Positions 55,790-64,000 of a DNA stretch of 64,000 nt are shown here, piece by piece. The notes under the pieces were generated by a model. It saw only the letters and a program-made list of their open reading frames with translations. It was not told the origin of the DNA and did no database searches. The position numbers were made by a program, and so were the translations under genes. Numbering within the stretch: the first letter of the stretch is position 1; each line of letters begins with the position of its first letter. Origin of the DNA: Cystobasidiopsis lactophilus (Eukaryota > Basidiomycota > Agaricostilbomycetes > Agaricostilbales > Chionosphaeraceae); NCBI GenBank assembly GCA_001599975.1, contig BCIO01000002.1, positions 62,001-126,000 of the forward strand, given 5' to 3'.

Positions 55790-57158
55790 TCAGACTGCCA
55801 GCCCAACAGCAGTTCCGAGTCCAGCGATGCTCAGAGCATCCATTCCCGCTCTTGAGACATGTAAGAGGGCCTTTTCGGTGACCCCCGCCATTCTGCCGAA
55901 GTCGTCGTCGTTTAAGTGAGAGGACCCGAGGCCGTAGAAGCCAAGTGAAAAGCCAGAAGGGTAGGCCACCACAGTCACTTGGATCTGACAAAGATTTTCC
56001 TTTAAGCATTGAGCCCACCTCAGCTCTTCAATCTGACCACCTTCTTCCGATATGAAGCCAAGATCGGTGACCTCGAACGCCACTCTTGCGGGAGATCTGA
56101 GGTTGGTGTTCAAAAATTTGACAAATCCACCACCACGCTTGCTCTCTGGACCTTCGGCGAGCCCCTCTTCCATATAAGAGCGATTCATTCCTCTTGCATA
56201 GATGGCCTCTTCTCGAATCGTGCTTGATCGGATATGTTCGTGGTACTCTCTAGCGAGGGCCTCGAATTCAGAATCGACCGCGACGGGTGAGCAGGTTTCG
56301 ATGGACGCGACATAGTTGCGAGTTGGCCGATCTCGGAGATCTGAGGGTCGAAACGAGAAAGGAGTGGTTGCCAATAAGCCGACCGTGGAACCGGCCTCGC
56401 GGGCAAGGGTGAGCCTTACAGCCGCCAAGACTGCCGTGCGAATCAAGCAGTGCGTCGACACGGAATGGAGGACGGCTTGATTGCGCAGGTTTTCCCACGT
56501 AGGTCGATCAAAGGTTGCGTGTCGCATCAGGACTTGAAGAGGGGTCCGCCAAGAAAACGTAGCGGAATCCGGCCAGGCAGGATCCCTCTTTGGTGGAAGC
56601 TGGAACCCTTGAGGAGGGTTCATAGAGGCCACGAGCTCGGCAGGCGGGGCGAAGATCAGGCGGCAATCTGGAACGGGTGATTGGTCGACAAAAACCAGCT
56701 TGAACAAGTTCAAAAATGCGCGCCCATCGCACAACCCATGCGAGCAAATCAACATGGCGGACCGACTTTTGGGAAAAAGAGTTGCCCGCCACAATGGCCC
56801 GCGTTCGAGATCGAAGGGGGGCATGCTCGTCGCCTGCCGCTGGACCAAGGCAGTCATTTCGTCAGCCGAGTCGTCCTCCCACAGATAGGCGTTCGCTGGC
56901 AGGGAACTTGGTTTCCATACGAGCTTAGCGGTATCGACAACGCAGCCGACATGCGGATCCAGGGCCAACAGAGGTTAACAGAGATTCGATTCTTTGAAGG
57001 GTCGCATTGTAGGAGGGAAGCCTTCTGAGCTTGCCGACCATCACCAGATCCCATTGTAACCCCTTCCGCCAGCGGGAAACATGGAGCCGTTCAGTTGTCG
57101 AGAGCGCAAAAGTCGACTCAGACTCGGAGGCTGACGGGAGCGGCGAGGCTGGACTCAT
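55790..57158 (-). CDS. Alcohol O-acetyltransferase-like CoA-dependent acyltransferase
   Basis: The N-terminal part starts MSPASPLPSASESEST, then RLHVSRWRKGLQWDLVMVG and SYNATLQRIESLL, as in fungal AATase-type enzymes. The long C-terminal part has DPHVGCVVDTAKLVWKP, then the catalytic HxxxDG as ICSHGLCDGRAF, later ATTPFSFRPSDLRDRP (a conserved structural block) and GFSLGFYGLG. It should transfer an acyl group from CoA to an alcohol or amine. The two parts lie in different frames with no GT-AG intron between them near 56970-56985, so the gene as read carries one apparent frame break. A sequencing error, a non-canonical intron or a decaying gene are all possible. Convergent with the gene ending at 55687. 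Confidence 0.72.
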
Positions 57159-57464
57159 CAACTCGAATGACCTGGATCCTTTCCTTTTGAATCTTGCCAG
57201 GTTGCTGCTCGCAGTGCCTTTAACGTACTGTTCGACACATCGAGGAAACTTCAGGGTTGCCGTTGCAGCGCAGCTGGAGTCGCCGAAGCGCGCCAAGCGA
57301 CTGGCTGGCGCCCAACCCAGGATTCTGGTTTTACAGCGCGTGCATGCAGATTATACATTGATAACGTGGACGGAGAAGGAGTGACTGTCGGTAGAATTAC
57401 CCAGGCGAGGGAAGAGCTTGAAGACGCCCAGCTCTTGCCGCCACCATCGAGACCTTCCTACCCC

Positions 57465-58008
57465 TTAGCCCTGCTTCTCCATGTCGAATGTGACCGAGTC
57501 AAAACTGCTGTCGGGATCAAAGGGCTGCCCGTAGAGGGCGTCCTCTTCTTCTTGAGCGCAAAGTCCGCCGCAGAACGTAAAGGCGGCCCAGCCGCGGAAA
57601 GATCTGCAAAGGGGCGGCGTCCTCCTGTGGTACCGGTTTACTGAAATGCACAAAGCGATGAGAATAGGAGCAATGAACGGCAAGAGGAGAATGCGGGTAA
57701 TGAGGGCGTCAGAGGAGAAAGCTTCGAACATGTTGAGAAGACAACTCGTTCCCTATACCTACCAGGGAGTTATACTTTAGTCGACTACAATGTCGCATAG
57801 GGAGTACCTACGAGTCACCCAGGCCTGACGGGGTCGCTGTCGTCGACGATGAGGTCGGCCAGACGTTCGTCGAATCTGCAAGGACAAAGGGGCCAGGATT
57901 GCGGCGCCCTCCACTACTCATAGAATCCAAGCTTGATCCTCGTCGAAAAGAATCTCGACCTGACCGACGAGGTCCACGCGTAACATCCTTCTCAAGCTTC
58001 GACCACAT
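57465..58008 (-). CDS. Putative small membrane protein, unresolved model
   Basis: One candidate start at 58008 gives MWSKLEKDVTRGPRRSGR, followed by a Ser/Arg-rich stretch and, after an uncertain intron, FDERLADLIVDDSDPV. A second candidate start at 57731 gives MFEAFSSDALITRI, a hydrophobic helix (LLLPFIAPILIALCISV), then a basic and acidic tail ending TFDMEKQG at 57465. They may be parts of one gene or two separate ones; splice sites around 57740-57830 are compatible with joining. No family is recognised. The 58008 start overlaps the leader of the divergent NIF3-like gene. Confidence 0.35.
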
Positions 58009-58027
58009 TGACCCGGCTTTGCAGCAA

Positions 58028-58421
58028 ATGTCTCGGTTCAAAATCTTCGTCTTCGTGCCTTTGACCCACTCTTCAGTCGTCAAGGAAGCGGCATTTGGTG
58101 CAGGGGCGGGCACGGTGCGCGGGAGCAATTACGACAAAGTGGCCTTCGAGACCAAAGGCTTTGGCCAATTCAGACCACTAGAAGGCAGCAATCCGCACAT
58201 CGGGGCAAAGGGCGAGGTTGAGACGGTAGAGGAGGTCAAGATTGAGCTGTACTGCGAGCAGGAGTGCGTGAAGAGCAGCGTGGAGGCGATTCGAAAGTGA
58301 GAGATCTCGAGTCGGACCGACAACTTGGCAGACACCGGGCTAACGAGGCAACCAATGTGATGACAGAGCGCATCCTTATGAAGAGGCAGTCGTGGAGGTG
58401 TTTCAACTGGCAGACTTTTGA
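58028..58421 (+). CDS. NIF3/YqfO-like small protein
   Basis: Two exons: MSRFKIFVFVPLTHSSVV to EAIRK, then AHPYEEAVVEVFQLADF. The sequence contains the family pattern: FVPxxHxxxVxxAxxxAGAG, NYDKVAFETKGFGQFRP, GSNPHIGAKGEVETVEEVK, and the closing IRKAHPYEEAVVEV. This is the CutA-like ferredoxin-fold domain found alone in many fungi or inserted in NIF3 proteins. About 105 residues, complete as a single domain. Its biochemical role is not established; metal or small-ligand binding in a trimer is suggested for the fold. It is divergent, with overlapping leaders, from the gene on the minus strand at 58008. Confidence 0.88.
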
Positions 58422-58595
58422 CGGGGGCAACATGGTTCACGGTGAGGAAGAGGAGCTGGAGTTGGCAACAGCTGCACGAAGGGTTCGCCGGAAAGGGCCA
58501 GATACAGCCCAGATCGTTGGAGACGTCGACAGTATACAGTACACTAACAATTTTGGGGGTCCGTTTACAAAGAGATTGGAGGCAAAGTCCTTGAG

Positions 58596-61500
58596 CTAAA
58601 CCGGTGGCACCAAGACCGCATCCCAATCATGCGTGAGGAGGCCGTCCATTGTGCCCGACCACTGGTCGAGAGCAAGCCACTGGGACTCCAATGTCTGATC
58701 CAGCAGCCCTCGCTCTCTGAAACCGAGAGACCGCACGAAATCGGCGGCCGACTGGTCCTCGGTGGCGAAAAATGTCGCGCTTCCGTTCATGTCGTCGCCA
58801 TCACTTGTGCCACCCAGAGGGGACGTAGCCCGAGGAGAAGGAGCAGCCGAGTTCCAGGCCGCTTCCGAAGTGGTGGCCAGCAGTGCGCGCAAAAAGGTGC
58901 CGTACTGGCGCGGTGTTTGAGCCTCGGAGGAGGTGACTCGGTCAAGGGCCTCGGCGACGGAAAGCACCAAAGAAAAACTGCCTTTGATGTTTGGGTGGTA
59001 CTTGGCGAATCGAGATCGGGTGCTGCGCAGGAGCGAGGCGGACGCGTACGAGATGACCACGAAGAAGTTGTTGGTGGCATGCCGATAGCTCGAGCTGGTT
59101 TTCGGAGAGGTCAAGGCGTTTAAAGCTGTCTGGAGCACACCAGTGGCAGCAGTATGGCACTTGTTGTAGAAGTGCGGCGTGTCCGAAGGGCGGCTGGTGA
59201 CAGAGTTTGCCAGGCCAAACGAGTTGACGCAGAGGGAAGCGAAGTGAGCATAGCTGATCGCTACATTAGACAAAATTTGCGCATTGCTCAGGAAACTCAC
59301 AAGGCTAGATTGGTGTCGTAAATCGAGTTGGCCTTGGCGAACCGGTCTGCTCTCCATTCGTAAGGAAAGCCCTCAGCGCACATGAAGTACCTCACCATCA
59401 TTCGCTGCCGTCGAATTCCGGCGCACTTGTGCCCACCGACTGGACCAATCTTGCAGTTGCTCTTCAAATTCGCTCAGCACGACTGGGTAATTGCAAAGAT
59501 TTTCTTGGTGGTGGAGTTGTGAAGGCGAATCGACTTGTAGGTGCTCCTACAGACGGCATGTTGATAATTGAGCACGAGAGGTCTGCGTTTCCGTAGGAGC
59601 AAGGGCGCGTACCAGTGCTTTGGACAGAAGCTTATACAAATCCTGGAGCGTTTACCGAGTGGAATCAGCCCTGATCTTGATTGAGATGTATTGAACACCT
59701 ACGATCTTCATGCATAGGTAGAGATCGCCAGGCGACAAGGGATTAGGCAGGAACAGATCGGGCTGATAAGTCGAGCGCATGTCAGAAGCTTCCTTGCTCA
59801 ACCTTAAGGAAAACGTCACATTTCTGATCGCAAAAGTGGTTCGAAAAGCTGGTAAGCGACCCAATTGGACGGCCAGCCTGTATCGGACGGGAGCGTGAGC
59901 AGAACCTCCAGCGCGTGGAAAAGCAGTACGGACGCGTGTTCTTTCAGAAAACAAGTCAAGCTGCCATCCGTCCGTCAGCCACATTCTACATAGATAGATG
60001 AGAACAACAACGCACTAAGTCCGAACCTGGCTGTAGACCTCGACAGCTCGCGGATCTCCCGCTTTGGGCTTCCCAACCCGGTGCAAGCCGACATCTTGGA
60101 CGGTTCTGTGGGTTCACGGCCGTACCAATGCGTCAGCTGAAATCATTGGGAGTGAAAAATCGGCCTCACGACTTCGCCAGGCCCATGATCAGACTACTTC
60201 GATCCTCTCTATCGGATACAAAATATCAGAACGAAAGATATCAGAGAAGGTAGAAGACCGACTCTGATCTCTGCGGCGGTGAAATAGCCCAAGATGTCAA
60301 GATCAAGTAAGCCTGAGCAATCTCGGTGCTTTTGGACCCTCTCGAAGGCACTTGAAAGCACAAGTCCTTGACGTAAGCCGCTAATCTCGGTGCATGTCTA
60401 TTCAACGTAGGATGAAACGCGGCCGCAGTAGCGGCAATGGTGGTGAGGAGGAAGGGGGAGCGTTGGGTGATGAGTTCCAAAGTGTGATAAGCGGGGTCAA
60501 GAATGGGGAAATGTGGGTGGAGCTCGGCGAAGTAAAAAGCAAACAGAGTGCGCAGCTCGGAGATGGTGATATGGTTTAACCAGTCCGGGCAGTGGTCAAA
60601 CAGCAGCTTCCGGGAGCGGCCTGCAATGGTCTTGAAAGGGCCGTTGGAGAAATAGGCCGGATCGGCAATGCCAGCACCGACTGTCGCGTTGCCATCTCCG
60701 CTTGCTGGCGAAGCTGCGCCGTCAGAGCCAAAGTAGTTGGCAGCGTCGATGGTTCGCCTTCGTAGCGCCGCATCGCGAATGACAGAATGCGGGTCCAAGC
60801 CGTCGTGCGTATTGGCTTCGTCTGGCCAGCGGATCCCTACGTCTTCGCCTAGAGGATCATCGTCGGGGTGCAAAAGCCTTAACAAGGTGGACGTAGCTCG
60901 CGCCGAGGCCGGTGGTGGCGGGCCGGGCGGTGGTGGGTCATTGTGAGTGGTGGCACCGGAAGAACCAGCCATGGAGAGGGCTGGCGTGGAAGCTTCCGGC
61001 GAGTGCGAGTTATTCAGTCGGCGTCCAAATGTGTCGGCGGCCGAGTACTGCGGCAAAAGCGGCTGGCTTTGTTGGTCGGACGAACCACCACCAAAGAGGG
61101 ACGACGAGCTTGGGAACGAATGGGCGGCAAAGTCTTCCGGCCGGAACTGAACGCTTGCTCCTCTGTTCACATCTCCATTCGCAGACCCGCTGCCACCAAA
61201 AAGCCCCAAGAACGAAGGCAAGGTCCGCCCGCCCCCTTCGCTCGTGGGCGGCAAAGCGGCCAGAGCCAAAACTTCCAGATCCTTGCTGTCTTCGGATTGA
61301 CCAACAAGGTGAGGAGGTGGCTTGTGGACATTATGGGCCAGGCCACGCGGTTTCTTGGGCAAAGTGCCATCCGGCGGGATCAAGCCTTGCGCCCTGAGCG
61401 TGTTCAGGTTCTTGCTGCCAGGTTGGCGGCCGCCACGGCGCGAGGGCTCGAAGATGCATTCCAGGTTGTTCTCTTCGCAGCGCAGGCAGCTGGAGCGCCT

Positions 61501-61783
61501 CAAATTTCAGCCTATCGTGTCCGCTACTTGCCCACGGGTAAGTGAAGTCAAAGGAAACGCACACTGGGGTGGTCGACTGGCGGCACTTGACCTTGGCTTT
61601 CCTACAGTCTCGGCATCTGCGAGTAATATTCCTCTGCTGGGAGCTCGTGGGACCCAAAAGAAGCGGCGCTCACGCTTTTGGATTTCTCTGGTGTTTTGGC
61701 CGAGGTTTGCCATCCTCTTGAATGACAGTCGGGCTGGACTGCTGGAACTGGGCAGCAGGAGGAGAGAGCTCTTCCACTTCCAT
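58596..61783 (-). CDS. Zn(II)2Cys6 transcription factor with fungal-specific regulatory domain
   Basis: Starts MEVEELSPPAAQFQQS. Two introns assemble the binuclear zinc cluster: RRCRDCRKAKVKC, a loop RQSTTPVRSS, then CLRCEENNLEC. All six cysteines are present with C-x2-C-x6-C spacing in each half, followed by the linker RRGGRQPGSKNL. A Ser/Gly/Pro-rich region of about 200 residues follows, then the middle-homology domain: RSRKLLFDHCPDWLNHI, FYFAELHPHFPILDPAY, TTIAATAAAFHP and QAYLILTSWAI. The C-terminal exons continue into a Ser-rich region and end DAVLVPPV. About 900 residues. It should bind CGG-type half sites in the nucleus; targets are unknown, with no obvious adjacent pathway. Confidence 0.9.
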
Positions 61784-62315
61784 CACGCGACAAGTGGCCG
61801 CCTCGAAGGTCGTCGGCGAGGGAGGAGGGGTCGACAGGCGTTCTCCGCCACGAAAATTTAGGAACCCGCGGGCAGGTGGCGCGCGGGCGATCGCCCTTTG
61901 ACCCAATCTCAAACGCCTAATTCTGAAGTGCATGTGCATGGAAGGCAAGAGGTCAAGGTAGCATGACAGGTACACGCCCGCAGAATTTGGCCAACAACAA
62001 GTCGCGTTGAGTGAAACGGTGACTGCGCCCATCTTGAGTCCAACTGAGTCCAACCCGACTGATGTGAAGCAGGGCAAGCGTGCTGTACGAATGTGGAAGG
62101 TGTCAAAGTGCAGGGTTGGACTGTGAATTTTCTGCGCTTCAAATGTGTGAGCGGGCCAACGGAGAGGAAGAGAAGTCTCTGCTCACCTTCCTATTTAGCG
62201 CCCGCCCCTCGATCTGACCACTTTGTCCTTGAGCAACCTCTCTTTCAGCTCGCCCTCTCTCCCCTCAAAACCTTCTTCGGCCTGTAGTTCCCCTATCCTC
62301 AGACTCCAAGAATGG
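61784..62315. other. Intergenic between the SR-rich gene stop and the regulator start
   Basis: About 530 bp, promoter region of the Zn2Cys6 gene. No gene seen; a minus-strand frame entering from 62195 is a shadow of the Arg/Ser-rich gene. Confidence 0.5.
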
Positions 62316-63788
62316 TCAAGAGCGTAAAGGACACGGGCGCACCTCTGGAGTTCCTTGGCGATACTCCGGTGTTCTCGACCCGTCTCTGGAGGGCGTGGGA
62401 GATGGGGATCTGCGTTTACCACCACTGCTGCGCTCGGCCCGAGGTGAAGGAGACCGGCGCCGTCGGGGCGAAGGTGAGCGCCTGGGAGGCGAATCGTCGA
62501 ACCGCCTTCGTCTTTCCCTCGGTTCCGGTGACGCTCGTCGTTTTTCGCGCGGAGGAGAGTCGTCTCGGCGGCGTTCGCGTGAGGCGTCCCGGCGGCGTTC
62601 GCGAGGTGGCGAATCGTCCCTTCGTCGGTCGTCGACAGACCTAGACCTCGCCCGTCGCTCCCTCGAGTCCCTCCTTGATTTTTCAGGCGGTGGAGGGGAG
62701 TCGTCCCTCCTCCTGCGCGAGTGCCGATCCCCGGACCGTGACCTCGAGCGATCCCTCTGGCGACGAGGCGGCGAGTCCTCGGCGTCCGAGTCGTGGTGCC
62801 TGGAGCGTTTTGGAGGTGGAGGAGAGTAGGAAGGTGAGCGCCTTCTGCGTCGGCGATCCGGAGAATAGGAGCGAGAGCGGGATCGTCTTCTGGGTGGAGG
62901 TCCGTCGAAGCGTCTCTGTGCATTTGCGAAACCCACATCAGCTTGGTGATGACTGAAGGTGTAGCAAGGCATCAACGCACCCTGTTTGAGTCTTCGCCAC
63001 CCCCAGGACCTCGAGAACCATAGCCGGAGTCCCTTCCGGGCGGCCTGAAGTCGTCTCCGCGACCACCTCTGAAGCCGCCCCTGCCTCTGCCTCGGTCACC
63101 TCCGCCTCGTTCGCGCTGTCGGATCTCGTCCATGCGCTGCTGGCCCGCGTTGATGTCCTCCATCTCGCGCTCCCGCCTCGCCACCGCCATGCCCTCCTTC
63201 TCCTTGCGCGCGGCCATCTCCAACTTCTTCTGCTCGATGAACTCCGCGGGCACTTTGACCGGCGAGGCTTGGGCAGAGAGCAGCAAGCGCCAGAGCTCCT
63301 CCATGAACACGCCCGTCGATTTCTCGAGGAAGCCGGTCAGGTTGATCTGCATCTTTTTTGGATCCACAATCTGTTGCGCCCCTTCACTTTGAGACACTGC
63401 CACGGTGTCTTGTAGTGGAGAAGAGACTTACAGGCTGTGACTCGTCCTCCAGCAAGCCGTTCACGTACTCGATGACGACCTCATCTTCGAAGCCAAGGAG
63501 GGCGGAGATGCGCTGGGCAATCCACGGCCGCATGACGCTCAGCTCGACTTTGCGCAAATCCACTTTTTGGGAGAAGTTGGCCGGGAAGGTCATCGACTTG
63601 AGCAGCTGTCCGTGGCCTCGTGTGTGAGCCCCGACAAGAAGCTGGAGAATTTTATGGGCGGCGCACCTTGGCCTCTTTGTTTTTCTGTGCAAGACTCATG
63701 AACGCGTATAACAGGTGATATAGAGTAGACAGCAACGCACATAGCGCAGGTCTTGCTCGTGGTTCGTGCCTTTATAGCCATCTGCCAT
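62316..63788 (-). CDS. PWI-domain SR-rich splicing protein, SRRM1/SRm160-like
   Basis: Starts MADGYKGTNHEQDLRY; a tiny exon (KNKEAK) follows, then LLKSMTFPANFSQKVDL. The PWI domain reads VELSVMRPWIAQRISALLG, EDEVVIEYVNGLLED and, after an intron, KMQINLTGFLEKST and FMEELWRLLLSAQ. Next come a charged helix (KEKEGMAVARREREMED), an RGG-type part (GGDRGRGRGGFRGGRGDD), and a long Arg/Ser C-terminus with SRSRSYSPDRRRRR and many DDSPPR repeats, ending CPLRS. About 400 residues. Family knowledge: nuclear, binds RNA through PWI and its basic flank, and helps splicing and 3' processing. This fits a genome full of short introns. Confidence 0.92.
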
Positions 63789-64000
63789 TTTTGCAAGCGA
63801 GCGACGTCGTCTGGGTGCAACGAGCGAATCTTGCCTCGCGTCGACCGATTGAGTTGCCATTGAGGCCGATTGTGGTTCTCATTGCACTGTATGAGTGGCC
63901 AGCAGAAGTCCTAGAGCGGGCCGGAGCGCGAGGATGCGTAAACGAGCGCAACAACATCATCACCCTCGCAGCTTGGCAGGCTCGCCACGCTGACATGCGC

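Noticed and set aside
62195-62938. A 247-codon minus-strand frame
   Set aside because: Shadow of the Arg/Ser-rich exon of the PWI protein in another frame.
1-64000. tRNA genes, CRISPR arrays, and LTR or other mobile elements
   Set aside because: I looked for A/B-box tRNA patterns, regular spacer arrays, long terminal repeats, integrase and reverse transcriptase motifs, and found none that I could support.

Overview
The window looks like a gene-dense basidiomycete nuclear genome, most likely a yeast-like member of Pucciniomycotina (the lineage is inference). Nearly every gene is split by many short GT-AG introns of about 40-80 nt, intergenic gaps are small, and the proteins found are eukaryotic: cohesin SMC1, Trm82, a Mix17/CHCHD2 protein, PIMT, an SRRM1-like PWI protein and a Zn2Cys6 regulator. 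There is one ambiguous base, at 42040.

Positions 1 to about 38 kb form an accessory region. Its signature is a family of at least seven small genes that I do not recognise (A 1-719, B 1916-2711, C 4997-5783, D 20786-21483, E 23086-23797 on the plus strand; F 29630-30333 and G 31082-31797 on the minus strand). Their proteins are strongly diverged, but those I could resolve fully share one five-exon plan with the same intron phases and an 11-12 residue second exon. Between them lie metabolic genes: two Dal5/TNA1-type major facilitator transporters, a 2-oxoglutarate/Fe(II) oxygenase, an NmrA-like reductase, a metallo-beta-lactamase-fold hydrolase, an enoyl-CoA hydratase, an Old Yellow Enzyme relative and a zinc-type alcohol dehydrogenase. 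There are also two secreted proteins, a small unexplained gene with a duplicated exon-intron unit, and a very large RING-H2 protein. A segmental duplication left a chimeric scar between D and E: a 3' end of the hydrolase gene joined to a 5' end of the RING gene. Promoter and 3'-flank repeats accompany several family members.

From about 38.7 kb to the end the genes are mostly conserved cellular ones: SMC1 (chromosome cohesion), Trm82 (tRNA m7G methylation), a mitochondrial-looking TPR protein, PIMT (protein repair), two large secreted proteins in a head-to-head pair, an alcohol O-acetyltransferase-like gene with an apparent frame break, a NIF3-like small protein, a Zn2Cys6 transcription factor and an SR-rich PWI splicing protein. 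A minisatellite with units of about 135 bp lies at 46.2-46.6 kb. I saw no tRNA or rRNA genes, no CRISPR array, and no recognisable transposon or virus-derived element.
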